This document shows, piece after piece, positions 52,518 through 62,964 of a DNA stretch of 64,000 nucleotides. Location: assembly GCA_947177635.1 (NCBI GenBank), contig CAMWVQ010000002.1, positions 1-64,000 on the forward strand, in the 5' to 3' direction. Source of the stretch: an uncultured Porphyromonadaceae bacterium (GTDB lineage: Bacteria > Bacteroidota > Bacteroidia > Bacteroidales > Muribaculaceae). The notes under the pieces were generated by a model that searched no databases, had not been told where the DNA came from, and worked only from the letters and a program-made list of their open reading frames with translations. Positions within the stretch are counted from its first letter, which is position 1. Every line of letters begins with the position of its first letter. A program made the translations under genes and the position numbers.

Positions 52518-53717
52518 TCAGAAAGCTTCATTTATCCCGAAGTTGATGGATTGGGAATGTTTGCCGATGCCGAAGTCGACCCTCACATTGACCTTCTTTT
52601 TGAACTCCCACCGGTATCCTATGCCATATGACGGGAGAAGCGTGTGCCATCCTACTTGGTTGAGATGGCTGAACACAGTGCCGACACCGCCCCAGATGAC
52701 AATGCCGTTGCGCCTCCAGATGTGCTGGCGCAACTCGACGAGGATATCAGCCTCGTTCTTGTCGCGGTAACGCCCCTCGTAATATCCCCTGATGGCGTTA
52801 CCTTTGTCGAGGGTCGGCAGCATCCCCCACGGCACATCGCCATAAGACGCGGCTCCATGGAGTCTGCATGCCAGCACTCCGGAAGACCATACCTGGCGAT
52901 AGTACATCGCCGAAACTTCGGTCATGGAGAAAGCGTGTCGGTTGCCCATGAAGCGTGGAAAGAACTGTTGGTGCAGCCCGATGTAATATCCTTTTGAAGC
53001 GTTCGAGGCAAGGTCGCGTGTGTCGATTGAGAAAACAATGCCGAGCCCATAGCAGAACACCTTTGTGTCTTCCCCATTCCATAATTCCGGCCTCTCCATT
53101 TTTGTGGCCTTCTGATAATTGAAATTCGCCGAAGGCCCGAGGAAAATGCTGTGGGGAAGCTTCCAGAGAAATTGCATTGTCATCGCCGACTCCAGAAGGG
53201 TGTATTTGCTCTCGTTCTCCTTGTTGAAGCCATTCTCATAGCCGATTCCCCAGAATTTAAGCGGGAAATGACAGAAGTTGGCGTCATAGACTATTCTCAT
53301 CCGGTCGGCCGGGAATATGTGGTTTCCCCTTATGCCGAAATTGTAAAAGCCGGTGACAGACCCCTCCGCGTATATCGAGATGTCGCTGCGCGGAGTCAGG
53401 GAGTCACGGCGCGTCTTGTACAGCCCGGAGACAAGCCCGGCTATTTCAAAAGATGTGGACGCCGAATAGCTCGGGCCGCCGATCACAGAGATGTCGAACT
53501 TCTTTTCAGGCTTCTCGGCGTTGGTCTGCCCGAAATAGTCGATGACTTTCTGTATGATGTTTCGGCGGGGCTTGGTCTCAGCCGGAATTGAATCCTGGAT
53601 GACGATATTGCAGGAATCTGTCTGGTTGGCGCATCCATTCCCCGCCGATGCCACGCAGGCTGATACACCGATTGTGGCGGCTGTGACAAAAATCCTCAAT
53701 GGTTTCGGTAACTTCAT
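52518..53717 (-). CDS. BamA/TamA-type surface antigen barrel protein
   Basis: A 399-residue outer-membrane protein. The start at 53717 (MKLPKPLRIFVTAATIGVSACVASAG) gives a signal sequence. About residues 75-399 form a bacterial surface antigen barrel (PF01103-like), with GGPSYSASTSFEIAGLVSGLY, FGIRGNHIFPADRMRIVYDANF, NAIRGYYEGRYRDKNEADILVELRQ and a C-terminal strand ending in phenylalanine (NFGINEAF). The RGYYEGRYRD block is the BamA-type RGF-like motif. No POTRA domains are present. A lipobox-like VSAC lies in the signal peptide, which is unusual for a barrel protein. Confidence 0.8.
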   Translation of the reverse strand: MKLPKPLRIFVTAATIGVSACVASAGNGCANQTDSCNIVIQDSIPAETKPRRNIIQKVIDYFGQTNAEKPEKKFDISVIGGPSYSASTSFEIAGLVSGLYKTRRDSLTPRSDISIYAEGSVTGFYNFGIRGNHIFPADRMRIVYDANFCHFPLKFWGIGYENGFNKENESKYTLLESAMTMQFLWKLPHSIFLGPSANFNYQKATKMERPELWNGEDTKVFCYGLGIVFSIDTRDLASNASKGYYIGLHQQFFPRFMGNRHAFSMTEVSAMYYRQVWSSGVLACRLHGAASYGDVPWGMLPTLDKGNAIRGYYEGRYRDKNEADILVELRQHIWRRNGIVIWGGVGTVFSHLNQVGWHTLLPSYGIGYRWEFKKKVNVRVDFGIGKHSQSINFGINEAF

Positions 53718-53750
53718 GCAAGGGGGTGATGAGTGTTGACAAATTCGCGG

Positions 53751-53782
53751 CAAAGTTACGAATTTTGCTAAGATTAAACAAA
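53751..53782 (-). promoter_or_regulatory. Predicted promoter of the surface antigen gene
   Basis: On the minus strand TTTG (53779-53782) and TAACTTTG (53751-53758) are separated by exactly 20 bases. The -33 element lies within the base of the htpG terminator hairpin (53779-53823). The start would be near 53746, about 29 bases before the ATG at 53717. Confidence 0.68.
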
Positions 53783-53823
53783 CACCTCCCCTCGCGTCAG
53801 GATGGCGTAAAGGGAGGTATTTG
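53779..53823 (-). terminator. Intrinsic terminator of htpG
   Basis: CAAATACCTCCC (minus, 53812-53823) and GGGAGGTGTTTG (53779-53790) form a 12-bp stem with one G-U wobble; the stem ends in TTTG and the transcript continues TTTAATC. It begins 27 bases after the htpG stop. Confidence 0.65.
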
Positions 53824-53849
53824 TGGTAGATATGTCTATATGCGGGGAT

Positions 53850-55898
53850 TTACAACAGCTTGACAGAGCGGCTTATGAAGGCTGACAGGTCTGCCCCTTT
53901 CAGCAGGCCGTTGCCAAGCAGCGCGAGGTCGACGAGCTGGCGGATGACCGGCTGGGCGGACGCATATCCGGCAATCAGTTCGGTCTGTTCCTTGCGGTCT
54001 TTCTCTACTGCAGTCATCAGCTCCTGAATCTGTTTTTCCTGTTCGGCAGTGGGCTTGTTGTCCTTGACCTCCTTGTTGATTTCTTCGATTTTAGAGTTCG
54101 ATTCATTGATGGAGGACGCCAGAGGTGAGAGTTTCCCCTCAAGTGCCTCTTTGGCGGCAGTCGAGATTCTGGCGACAACCGGCTGGTCAACGTTGACGGT
54201 GAGGTTGTAGCTGTCAGGCATCTCTCCGTAGAAGTTCATTCCAGGCTGCATCGCCGCCATCTCTTTCATACGGCGCATGTATTCGTTCTGCGTGATGACG
54301 ATAGGCGCACCGCTCTCACCCATAGCCTCGAATGTGACGAAGAACTGGGCTTTCTCCACTTTGGGAAGCTGGGAGTTGAAGAGTGTGGTCAGCATGTCGC
54401 GCTGTTCCGATGTGAGGTCTGCGCTCTTCTTGTCTGCCTTGGGGATGAGGTTCTCCACGACATCAGAGTCAACCCTGACAAAACGGCTCTTTTCGATTTT
54501 CTGTTCAAGCAGTCCTACGAAGTGGCTGTCGAGCTGACCGTCCATGAGAAGCACAGAGTAGCCCTTCTCGTTGGCTGCCTGTATGTAGGTGTACTGCTCG
54601 GTGGGGTTTGTGGCGTAGAGGAACACCAATGTGCCATCCTTGTCGGTCTGGGCGGCCTCGATGAGTGTCTTGTATTCTTCGATGGTGTAATACTTCCCGT
54701 CGGTGGCCTTGAGGAGGCAGAACTTCATGGCCGCGTCGCGGAACTTGTCATCCGTCAGCATGCCGTATTCGATAAAGAGGCGGATGTCGTCCCACTTGGC
54801 CTCGAAATCCTTGCGGTCGGCCTTGAAGAGGTCTTCCAGGCGAGATGCAACCTTCTTGGTGATGTAACCTGAGATTTTCTTGACCGCAGAGTCGCTCTGC
54901 AGGTAGCTGCGCGACACATTGAGGGGGATGTCGGGGGAGTCGATGACGCCCTGGAGCAGCATCATGAACTCAGGCACCACCCCTTCGACAGAATCGGTGA
55001 CGAATACCTGGTTGCAGTAAAGCTGGATGCGGTTTTTCGTTACCTCGAAATTGTTGTGGATTTTCGGGAAGAAAAGCACCCCGGTCAGGTTGAAAGGATA
55101 GTCCACGTTGAGGTGAATCCAGAACAACGGGTCATCCTGGCCCGGATAGAGGTCGTGATAGAAGTCTGTATAGTCCTTGTCGGTCAGGTCGACGGGCTTC
55201 TTCATCCAGAGGGGCTCGGTGGAATTGACGACCTTGTCGCGGTCGGTGTCGACCATCTTGCCGTCTTTCCATTCCTGTTCCTTGCCGGATACGACAGGCA
55301 CGGGGAGGAAACGGCAATATTTCTTGAGGAGCGTGTCGATGCGGGCCTGTTCGAGGAACTCGGCGTTCTCCGGGTCGATATGGAGGATGATGTCGGTGCC
55401 ACGCTCTTTCTTGTCGGCAGCCTCCATGGTGAACTCAGGAGAACCGTCGCATTCCCAGCGCACTGCCTCTGCCCCATCCTTGTATGAGAGGGAGACAATC
55501 TCGACTTTGTTTGCCACCATGAACGCCGAATAGAATCCGAGGCCGAAATGGCCGATTATGGCGTTGGTGTTGTCTTTGTATTTCGCCAGGAAATCCTCCG
55601 CGCCGGAGAATGCTATCTGGTTTATGTATTTGTCGATGTCTTCGGCGGTCATTCCGATTCCGTGGTCTGAAACGGTAAGCGTCCCGGCCTCCTTGTCGAC
55701 TGTCACTTTGACTTTCAGTTCTCCAAGCTCCCCATTGAACTCTCCGAAAGAAGAGAGGGTGCGGATTTTCTGAGTGGCGTCAACAGCGTTTGACACAAGC
55801 TCGCGCAGGAATATCTCGTGGTCGCTGTAAAGGAATTTCTTGATTACCGGAAAGATGTTCTCGGTTGTTACTCCGATAGTGCCTTTTGTTGTTGCCAT
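53850..55898 (-). CDS. htpG: Molecular chaperone HtpG (Hsp90)
   Basis: A 682-residue ATP-dependent Hsp90 homologue that folds and matures client proteins in the cytosol. The GHKL ATP site is visible in ELVSNAVDATQKI, SDHGIGM and GHFGLGFYSAFM. The middle domain includes GVIDSPDIPLNVSRSYLQ with the catalytic arginine. The C-terminal dimer domain follows. Start 55898 (MATTKGTIGVTTENIF) is the family start; a longer frame to 56015 runs through the intergenic terminator. Adjacent to clpC on the same strand, but separated from it by a terminator at 56005-56035. Confidence 0.96.
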   Translation of the reverse strand: MATTKGTIGVTTENIFPVIKKFLYSDHEIFLRELVSNAVDATQKIRTLSSFGEFNGELGELKVKVTVDKEAGTLTVSDHGIGMTAEDIDKYINQIAFSGAEDFLAKYKDNTNAIIGHFGLGFYSAFMVANKVEIVSLSYKDGAEAVRWECDGSPEFTMEAADKKERGTDIILHIDPENAEFLEQARIDTLLKKYCRFLPVPVVSGKEQEWKDGKMVDTDRDKVVNSTEPLWMKKPVDLTDKDYTDFYHDLYPGQDDPLFWIHLNVDYPFNLTGVLFFPKIHNNFEVTKNRIQLYCNQVFVTDSVEGVVPEFMMLLQGVIDSPDIPLNVSRSYLQSDSAVKKISGYITKKVASRLEDLFKADRKDFEAKWDDIRLFIEYGMLTDDKFRDAAMKFCLLKATDGKYYTIEEYKTLIEAAQTDKDGTLVFLYATNPTEQYTYIQAANEKGYSVLLMDGQLDSHFVGLLEQKIEKSRFVRVDSDVVENLIPKADKKSADLTSEQRDMLTTLFNSQLPKVEKAQFFVTFEAMGESGAPIVITQNEYMRRMKEMAAMQPGMNFYGEMPDSYNLTVNVDQPVVARISTAAKEALEGKLSPLASSINESNSKIEEINKEVKDNKPTAEQEKQIQELMTAVEKDRKEQTELIAGYASAQPVIRQLVDLALLGNGLLKGADLSAFISRSVKLL

Positions 55899-56004
55899 TT
55901 GATATGTTATGTTTTTGGTTTCGTCACTGATGCGGGGGATGCGCGGGGCGATGATTCGTCGCCTGTGTTGTCGCGGTCTCCTCGCAATAATAACAAACTG
56001 CAAA

Positions 56005-56035
56005 AAAAATGCCAATCGCGAAGATTGGCATTTTT
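56005..56035 (-). terminator. Intrinsic terminator of clpC
   Basis: AAAAATGCCAATC (56023-56035 read on the minus strand) pairs with GATTGGCATTTTT (56005-56017) through 13 bases with a five-base loop, followed on the transcript by more T residues. It lies 35 bases after the clpC stop and forces htpG to have its own promoter, which I could not place with confidence. Confidence 0.85.
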
Positions 56036-56069
56036 ATATAATATTTGTTAAAGCGTGTCAGTCCCCGTG

Positions 56070-58691
56070 TCAGTTGGCAGGGGATTCCTCGGGGGTGTCG
56101 GCGACTTCAGGGGCAGCGGATGCCTCCTCGGCTTCCGCTGCAGCGTCAGGCTTTACTACTGAGGTCAGCACCTTGTCAGCCTCCTTGTCGTAGTCAACCT
56201 TGATGGTGTCGCCCGACTTAAGTTCGGAATTGATGATGAGTTCCGCCAGAGGATCTTCGAGGTATTTCTGGATAGACCGCTTGAGCGGGCGGGCGCCATA
56301 TTGCTGGTCATAACCCTTGGTGGCGATGAATTCCTTCGCCTCGGGGGTGATGTCGAGGGTGTAGCCCATTATCTCAAGGCGGTTGCGGAAGCCACGAAGC
56401 TCGATGTCGATGATTTTGAAAATCGCTTCTTTGTCAAGAGAGTCAAACATGACGATGTCATCGATTCTGTTCAGGAATTCGGGGGCGAACGCCTTGTTGA
56501 GGGCCTTTTGGATTACCGACTCATTGTATTCCTTCTCCTTGGCGGCATCTCTGGTGGCGAAGCCTACCCCTGCCCCGAAATCCTTTAGCTGGCGTGTGCC
56601 GATATTCGAGGTCATTATTATCAGGGTGTTCTTGAAGTCGATGTGGCGGCCGAGGCTGTCAGTCAGGCGTCCCTCGTCAAGAACCTGCAGCAGGAGGTTG
56701 AATACATCGGGATGGGCCTTCTCGATTTCATCAAGAAGAACAACCGAATAGGGTTTGCGGCGCACTTTCTCGGTGAGCTGTCCACCCTCCTCATAGCCGA
56801 CATATCCCGGAGGCGCACCCACCAGTCGGCTTACGGTGAACTTCTCCATGTATTCGCTCATGTCGACACGGATGAGTGTGTCGGCACTGTCAAAAAGATA
56901 TTCGGCGAGTTTCTTCGCGAGATGGGTCTTGCCGACTCCGGTCGGGCCGAGGAACATGAATGTTCCGATGGGCTTGTTGGGGTCTTTGAGGCCAACCCTG
57001 TTGCGCTGGATGGCCTTGACAATCTTCTCGATGGCCGCGTCCTGGCCGATGATGTCACCCTTGAGTTTGGGAGCCATCTCTCTCAGGCGTGAGCCTTCAG
57101 CCTGGGCGATTCGCTGCACCGGCACTCCGGTCATCATCGCCACGACCTCTGCCACCCGGTCTTCATCCACCGTGACTTTGTCGGCCTCAAGCTGCTTTTC
57201 CCAACGTTCGTTGGCCTGGGCAAGCTGCTGTTTGAGGTTTTGTTCCTTGTCTCGGAATGAGGCGGCTTTCTCGAAGTTCTGCGACTGGGCGGCTGCAAGT
57301 TTCGACGCTCCAGCCTCGACGATTTCCTTCTCAAGCTGCTCGATTTCCTGCGGTACGACGATATTGGTGATATGGGCGCGCGAGCCCGCTTCGTCAAGGG
57401 CGTCGATTGCCTTGTCGGGGAAATTGCGGTCTGAGACATAACGCTCGGTGAGGCTCACGCAGGCTTTCAGGGCATCGTCGGTGAAGCTCACATTGTGGTG
57501 GGCCTCATACTTGTCCTTTATGTTGTTGAGAATCTGGAGTGTCTCCTCTGGGGTGGTGGGTTCGACCATCACCTTCTGGAAGCGGCGTTCGAGCGCGCCG
57601 TCTTTCTCGATGTTCTTTCGGTATTCGTCAAGTGTGGTTGCGCCGATACACTGTATCTCGCCTCGGGCCAGCGCGGGTTTCAGCAGGTTGGCCGCGTCCA
57701 TCTGTCCGGCGGAGTTGCCGGCTCCCACGATTGTATGAAGCTCATCGATGAAGAGAATCACGTCAGGATTCTTCGACAATTCGTTGAGAATCGCTTTCAC
57801 CCTCTCCTCGAACTGACCGCGGTATTTGGTGCCGGCCACCAGGGAGGCCATGTCGAGCGAGACCACCCTCTTGTCGAAGAGGATGCGTGACACTTTCCGC
57901 TGCACGATGCGCAGGGCGAGTCCTTCGACGATGGCCGATTTGCCCACGCCGGGCTCCCCTATCAGTACCGGATTGTTTTTCTTGCGGCGGCTAAGAATCT
58001 GGGCGAGACGCTCTATCTCGACCTCGCGGCCAACCACCGGGTCAAGACGGCCGTCTTCGGCGGCACGCGTCATGTCGTTGCCGAACTTGTCGAGGGTCGG
58101 CGTGTCGTTGTTGCCGCGTGCTTTCGCCGCCTGGCGGGCGTTGCGGTCTTCTGCCGGACGCTGCCTGGAGGATGGCCCCTGGCTGCGCTCCTCCTCCTCT
58201 TCCTCATCCTCCTCGTCGGTGAACCCGGCTCCTGCACGCGGCGCGTCGGCCTTGTTCTGGAGGAGGGCCAGCAGGGAGGGGTAATCTATCCCGGCCTGGC
58301 GGAAAGGCACGATGAAGTTCATCCTCTGCACCTCGGGGTTGTGGAGGATAGCCAGGAGCAGGTGGATGGCGTCGACCGATTCGCTCTTGAGCATGCGCGC
58401 CTCAAGCACGGAGAGCTTTATGAGACGGTTGCAGAGGTCGCTGGCGGTCACGTCGCCCCCTATCCTCCCCGACGATGCGTCGAAGAGGGAATCGTCGAGT
58501 TGCTGGCGCAGCTGGTAGACCGAAACGTTGCGGGATATCTTTTCCAGGAGGGAAAACACCGGGGAACCGGTGTCGCCGAGAATCGCCAGGAACATATGCT
58601 CGGGATTGATTATGTCGTTGTTGTGGCGCACAGCCTCTTGGCGGCTGAGTTCCAGGATATTTTTCAGTTGTTCGGTGAAGTTGATGTCCAT
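56070..58691 (-). CDS. clpC: ATP-dependent Clp protease ATP-binding subunit ClpC
   Basis: An 873-residue AAA+ unfoldase. Clp N-terminal repeats are at about 5-145. An acidic linker ([10 protein letters not shown]) precedes the first AAA+ domain with Walker A GEPGVGKS at 245-252. A UvrB/UvrC-like middle segment is near 469-492 ([17 protein letters not shown]), the mark of ClpC rather than ClpB. The second Walker A GPTGVGKT is at 582-589. A VGF tripeptide in GAGVGFATR corresponds to the ClpP-docking loop, so it probably feeds ClpP. The C-terminal tail is acidic and alanine-rich. It is divergent from gyrA. Confidence 0.94.
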   Translation of the reverse strand: MDINFTEQLKNILELSRQEAVRHNNDIINPEHMFLAILGDTGSPVFSLLEKISRNVSVYQLRQQLDDSLFDASSGRIGGDVTASDLCNRLIKLSVLEARMLKSESVDAIHLLLAILHNPEVQRMNFIVPFRQAGIDYPSLLALLQNKADAPRAGAGFTDEEDEEEEEERSQGPSSRQRPAEDRNARQAAKARGNNDTPTLDKFGNDMTRAAEDGRLDPVVGREVEIERLAQILSRRKKNNPVLIGEPGVGKSAIVEGLALRIVQRKVSRILFDKRVVSLDMASLVAGTKYRGQFEERVKAILNELSKNPDVILFIDELHTIVGAGNSAGQMDAANLLKPALARGEIQCIGATTLDEYRKNIEKDGALERRFQKVMVEPTTPEETLQILNNIKDKYEAHHNVSFTDDALKACVSLTERYVSDRNFPDKAIDALDEAGSRAHITNIVVPQEIEQLEKEIVEAGASKLAAAQSQNFEKAASFRDKEQNLKQQLAQANERWEKQLEADKVTVDEDRVAEVVAMMTGVPVQRIAQAEGSRLREMAPKLKGDIIGQDAAIEKIVKAIQRNRVGLKDPNKPIGTFMFLGPTGVGKTHLAKKLAEYLFDSADTLIRVDMSEYMEKFTVSRLVGAPPGYVGYEEGGQLTEKVRRKPYSVVLLDEIEKAHPDVFNLLLQVLDEGRLTDSLGRHIDFKNTLIIMTSNIGTRQLKDFGAGVGFATRDAAKEKEYNESVIQKALNKAFAPEFLNRIDDIVMFDSLDKEAIFKIIDIELRGFRNRLEIMGYTLDITPEAKEFIATKGYDQQYGARPLKRSIQKYLEDPLAELIINSELKSGDTIKVDYDKEADKVLTSVVKPDAAAEAEEASAAPEVADTPEESPAN

Positions 58692-58848
58692 TTATCTCCT
58701 TTCTTAAATTGAAAATGGATTCTTTGTTTCGTGGATATGTTACTTTTAAACGGCAAAGAGTGTGCCAAATTGTATTCCACTGATTTGCCCGCAGGCTTAA
58801 AAATCCTTAAATGAAACGTGTCGTACTTATCGGAAATTATTTCTGATG

Positions 58849-58856
58849 CAAATATA
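58849..58856 (-). promoter_or_regulatory. Predicted -7 element of the clpC promoter
   Basis: On the minus strand TATATTTG is a full match to TAnnTTTG. No TTTG was found at the right distance for a -33 element. Transcription would start near 58844, giving a leader of about 150 bases. It lies only 23 bases from the oppositely oriented gyrA -7 element. Confidence 0.5.
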
Positions 58857-58879
58857 ACAATTCTTTCGGAAAAAATGAC

Positions 58880-58887
58880 TATCTTTG
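58880..58887 (+). promoter_or_regulatory. Predicted -7 element of the gyrA promoter
   Basis: TATCTTTG fits TAnnTTTG. The upstream -33 position has no good TTTG. The start would be near 58892, leaving a leader of about 90 bases before ATG 58982 and excluding little of an alternative start at 58940. Confidence 0.5.
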
Positions 58888-58981
58888 TAAGTTATTTCGG
58901 CGGAGCGGCGCCTCCCCCGAAACCTCTCCCTTCTCCCGCGTGACGGGACAAAGCGCTAATTCTTACAGCTTTAACTATATT

Positions 58982-61579
58982 ATGCTCGACGAAGACCGCA
59001 TTATAAAGATTAACATTGAAAACGAAATGAAGTCGGCCTACATCGATTATTCGATGTCGGTTATCGTTTCGCGTGCCCTTCCCGACGTCCGCGACGGACT
59101 CAAGCCCGTACACCGCCGTGTGCTTTACGGTATGAACGTGATGGGCAACACCTCAGATAAGGCCCACAAGAAGGCTGCTAACGCTGTCGGAGAGGTTATG
59201 GGTAAGTATCACCCCCACGGCGACTCCTCGATTTACGGTACTATCGTCCGTATGGCCCAGTGGTGGGCGATGCGCGAGTGTCTCGTTGACGGCCACGGCA
59301 ACTTCGGTTCAATCGACGGCGACGGCCCCGCTGCCATGCGCTACACTGAAGTTCGTCTCCAGAAAATCGGCGAGGAGATGCTCCGCGACATCGAGAGCGA
59401 GACCGTTGACTTCCAGCCGACCTATGACAACGCCCGCAAGGAGCCTGTCGTGCTCCCCACCCGCATCCCCAACCTGCTGGTCAACGGCGCGTCAGGTATC
59501 GCCGTGGGTATGGCGACCAATATGCCGACCCACAACCTGACCGAATCGATAAACGCCTGTGTGGCTTATATCGACAACCCCGAAATCACAATCGCCGACC
59601 TGATGAAGTTCATCCCCGCCCCTGACTTCCCCACAGGCGGAACAATCTTCGGGACCAACGGGGTCAAGGAAGCCTACGAGACCGGACGTGGCCGCATCGT
59701 GATTCGTGCCAACGCCGACATCGAGCAGGAGAAAGACCATGAGGTGATTGTCGTGCATGAGATTCCTTATGGTGTAAACAAGGCCGAACTCATTAAATAT
59801 ATAGCCGAGCTTGTAAATGAGAAGAAGCTCGAAGGCATAGCCGACCTAAACGACGAGAGCGACTACAAGGGTATGCGCATCGTAATCAAGCTTCGCCAGG
59901 ACGCCAACGCAAACGTTGTCCTGAACAAGCTTTACAAGATGACCCCGATGCAGTCGACATTCTCTGTCAACAATGTCGCCCTGGTCAACGGCCGTCCTCG
60001 TCTGCTCAACCTCAAGGAGATTGTAGGGGCCTTTGTCGACCACCGTCACGATGTGGTCATCCGCCGTACGCAGTTCGAGCTGCGCAAGGCCCAGGAACGC
60101 GCACATATCCTTGAAGGTCTGATTATCGCCTGCGACAACATCGACGAGGTAATCAAGATTATCCGCCACGCGGAATCCCCCGATGCTGCCCGTCAGACCC
60201 TGACCGAGCGCTTCGGGCTGACCGAGCCCCAGACTCAGGCTATCGTAGACATGCGTCTGCGTCAGCTCACCGGCCTGGAGCAGGACAAGCTCCACGCGCA
60301 GTATGAAGACTTGAAAAAGCTCATAGCCCGTCTGGAACTCATCCTCAACGATGATTCAGTATGCCGCAACGTGATAAAGGATGAACTTCTCGAAATCCGC
60401 GACCGCTTCGGCAATGAGCGCCGCACTAAAATCGAATATGCCGCCGGCGATTTCAACGCCGAGGATTTTTATGCCGATGACGAGATGATCATCACTATTT
60501 CCCACCTCGGTTACATCAAGCGCACTCCCCTCTCGGAGTTCCGCGCCCAGAACCGTGGCGGCGTCGGCTCGCGTGGCTCAAACACCCGCGAGGAGGATTT
60601 CATCGAATACATATACCCCGCGTCGATGCACAACAACCTGCTCTTCTTCACCCAGAAGGGTATGGTCTACAAGATGAAGGTGTATGAGCTTCCCGAGGGC
60701 GCCAAGAACACCAAGGGGCGTGCCATCCAGAACCTGCTCAACATCGAGCCGGGTGATTCGGTAAACGCCTTCATCAAGATAAAGAACCTCGACGACACCG
60801 AGTTCACCTCGTCACACAATCTCATCTTCGCAACCCGTCTCGGACAGATAAAGAAGACATCCCTCACCGAATACGCCCGCATCAACATCAAGGGCAAGAA
60901 GGCTATCATCCTCCGCGAAGAGGACAAGCTTATCGGCGTGGAGCTTACCGACGGCAACTGCGAGATACTGATGGCCAACCGCAACGGTCGTGCTATCCGA
61001 TTCAATGAGTCTGCTGTCCGCCAGATGGGCCGTGTCACCGGCGGTGTGCGCGGTATGCGTCTCGATGGCGGCGACGACGAGGTGGTAGGCATGATATGCA
61101 TGGCGCCTGAAGACAACCATACCGTGATGGTGATTTCAGAGAACGGCTACGGAAAGCGTTCTGACATTGACGGCTACCGTATCACCAACCGTGGCGGCAA
61201 GGGAGTCAAGACAATGAACGTCACCGAGAAGACCGGCAAACTCGTCGCAATCAAGAGTGTCACCGATGACAACGACCTGATGATAATCAACCGTTCGGGT
61301 ATCACCCTCCGCATACGTGTCGCCGACATCCGAGTGATGGGTCGCGCCACCCAGGGTGTGCGTATCATCAACCTCGACAAGCGTGGCGACGAAATCGCGT
61401 CTGTCTGCTGTGTCGACACCGATCCGGAAGAGGAGGCAGTAGAGGCCATAGAGAATCCCGAAGTTCTCGAGGCCCCAGCCGACAACTCGATAGATGAGCC
61501 GGAAGAGGATGAACCGGATGATGAGAACATTGATGATGCCGAAGACGTTGTAAACGAAGACGCCGACGACAACGAATAA
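58982..61579 (+). CDS. gyrA: DNA gyrase subunit A
   Basis: An 865-residue type IIA topoisomerase subunit introducing negative supercoils with GyrB. Start [25 protein letters not shown] is the family start; the in-frame ATG at 58940 adds 14 unmatched residues. The catalytic tyrosine is Y121 in AAMRYTE. The quinolone region reads [17 protein letters not shown], with Ser at the E. coli 83 position and Gly at the E. coli 87 position (Asp in E. coli). The C-terminal beta-pinwheel has a GyrA-box variant QNRGGVG, supporting GyrA over ParC. The tail after about residue 810 is highly acidic. Confidence 0.95.
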   Translation: MLDEDRIIKINIENEMKSAYIDYSMSVIVSRALPDVRDGLKPVHRRVLYGMNVMGNTSDKAHKKAANAVGEVMGKYHPHGDSSIYGTIVRMAQWWAMRECLVDGHGNFGSIDGDGPAAMRYTEVRLQKIGEEMLRDIESETVDFQPTYDNARKEPVVLPTRIPNLLVNGASGIAVGMATNMPTHNLTESINACVAYIDNPEITIADLMKFIPAPDFPTGGTIFGTNGVKEAYETGRGRIVIRANADIEQEKDHEVIVVHEIPYGVNKAELIKYIAELVNEKKLEGIADLNDESDYKGMRIVIKLRQDANANVVLNKLYKMTPMQSTFSVNNVALVNGRPRLLNLKEIVGAFVDHRHDVVIRRTQFELRKAQERAHILEGLIIACDNIDEVIKIIRHAESPDAARQTLTERFGLTEPQTQAIVDMRLRQLTGLEQDKLHAQYEDLKKLIARLELILNDDSVCRNVIKDELLEIRDRFGNERRTKIEYAAGDFNAEDFYADDEMIITISHLGYIKRTPLSEFRAQNRGGVGSRGSNTREEDFIEYIYPASMHNNLLFFTQKGMVYKMKVYELPEGAKNTKGRAIQNLLNIEPGDSVNAFIKIKNLDDTEFTSSHNLIFATRLGQIKKTSLTEYARINIKGKKAIILREEDKLIGVELTDGNCEILMANRNGRAIRFNESAVRQMGRVTGGVRGMRLDGGDDEVVGMICMAPEDNHTVMVISENGYGKRSDIDGYRITNRGGKGVKTMNVTEKTGKLVAIKSVTDDNDLMIINRSGITLRIRVADIRVMGRATQGVRIINLDKRGDEIASVCCVDTDPEEEAVEAIENPEVLEAPADNSIDEPEEDEPDDENIDDAEDVVNEDADDNE

Positions 61580-61617
61580 TAATTACCTTACAACACATAT
61601 CATAAAACTTTTTCGTC

Positions 61618-62829
61618 ATGAAGAAAATAAGCATCTTAGGTCTTGCCTGTCTTGCAGTGGGTTCCATGTCGGCCCAGATGCAGGTTGTCAAGGATGTGGA
61701 GCATCAGCTCAAGGGTGATGTCACCTCCTATCCCAAAGCCATCGAGACCCTGACTCCGGCATTCACCAATCCTGAGTCAGCCGACCAGGCACAGACCTGG
61801 TTCGTGGCCGGTAAGGGAGCCCTCGATTTTGTAAACAACGCCGCCGCGATGCAGCGCGTTACCGGCGAACTGAATGCCCCCCAGGCCGCCCAGTTCGTGC
61901 TCGACGGCTTCGGCTACCTCCAGAAGGCTCTTCCCCTCGACTCTGTCGTTGACGCCAAGGGAAAGGTTAAGACCAAATATTCCAAGGATATCCTCAAGCT
62001 GATTGTCAACAACTACACCCTGACAGCGGATGCCGGCCAGTGGTTCTACAATGACGCCCGCGATTATCCCAAGGCGGCCGAGGCCTGGAAACTCTTCATC
62101 AATCTCCCCAAGGATGAACGTTTCGCCAAAGCCGGTCTGAAAGCTCAGCCCGACACTATCGTTGGCATGTATGAGTTCTACACCGGTTGCGCCTACTCCC
62201 TGGCAAACGACCCTGCCCCTGCTCTTGACAGCTTCCTCGAAGCCATCAGACTCGGTTACAACAAGAAGGAGGCATATGATTATGCCATCACCTCCGCGAC
62301 TCAGACCAAAGACCTTGCCAAGGCTGCTGAAATCGCGCAGGCTGCCTATGAGATTTATCCTGAGAACAGCTATCTCGGAACAATCATCAACAACTACCTC
62401 GACAAGAAGGAGTATGACAAGGCTTCCGAGCTTCTCGACCCTTATATCGCCAAAGACCCCAACAACGGCCAGGTTTATTTCCTCAAAGGAATCATACTCG
62501 ACCAGCAGGGTAAGAGCGACGAGGCCAAGGCTCTCTACAAGAAGGCCATCGATCTTGACGCCAACAACGCCAACGCCCTCTTCCAGTATGCCTACAAGCT
62601 CTGCCAGGAAGCAGACGCCATCGACCAGAATGAGGGTGCCAACATTTCCCAGGCTGATTACGAGAAGTTCTGCCAGGAGCGCACCTTCCCCCTCTACCGT
62701 GAGGCTGCCGGTTATCTCGAAAAGGCTTATCAGATCAACGAGAACCTTACCGATTGCCTGACCCTGTTGCGTTCGATTTACTACAAGGTCGGCGACGAGG
62801 CCAACCTGGAGCGCGTGAGGGCAATGTGA
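61618..62829 (+). CDS. Exported tetratricopeptide repeat protein
   Basis: A 403-residue protein with a signal peptide (MKKISILGLACLAVGSMSAQ) and TPR repeats, clearest near residues 240-340: NSYLGTIINNYLDKKEYDKASELLDPYIAKDPNNGQVYFLKGIILDQQGKSDEAKALYKKAIDLDANN. Such proteins act as periplasmic scaffolds; no enzymatic domain is seen. It starts 38 bases after gyrA on the same strand and ends before the hairpin at 62893-62920, so it is probably in one transcript with gyrA. A conserved gyrA-TPR neighbour pair in Bacteroidales is recalled, not checked. Confidence 0.85.
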   Translation: MKKISILGLACLAVGSMSAQMQVVKDVEHQLKGDVTSYPKAIETLTPAFTNPESADQAQTWFVAGKGALDFVNNAAAMQRVTGELNAPQAAQFVLDGFGYLQKALPLDSVVDAKGKVKTKYSKDILKLIVNNYTLTADAGQWFYNDARDYPKAAEAWKLFINLPKDERFAKAGLKAQPDTIVGMYEFYTGCAYSLANDPAPALDSFLEAIRLGYNKKEAYDYAITSATQTKDLAKAAEIAQAAYEIYPENSYLGTIINNYLDKKEYDKASELLDPYIAKDPNNGQVYFLKGIILDQQGKSDEAKALYKKAIDLDANNANALFQYAYKLCQEADAIDQNEGANISQADYEKFCQERTFPLYREAAGYLEKAYQINENLTDCLTLLRSIYYKVGDEANLERVRAM

Positions 62830-62892
62830 TTACCGGGCGTGATTCCCGGCACGACAGTTGACGGGGATTACCGCCAATGATTTAACCCCAAA

Positions 62893-62920
62893 GGGCGGCC
62901 TCCGGATTCGGAGGCCGCCC
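62893..62920 (+). terminator. Intrinsic-type hairpin after the gyrA-TPR unit
   Basis: GGGCGGCCTCCG (62893-62904) pairs exactly with CGGAGGCCGCCC (62909-62920) around GATT. A short T-containing stretch (TGATGTTTATT) follows. It lies about 64 bases after the TPR protein stop and 45 before the AraC-type gene. Confidence 0.75.
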
Positions 62921-62964
62921 TGATGTTTATTACAACCCCAAGCCTGTAACATACCATATAGCCG

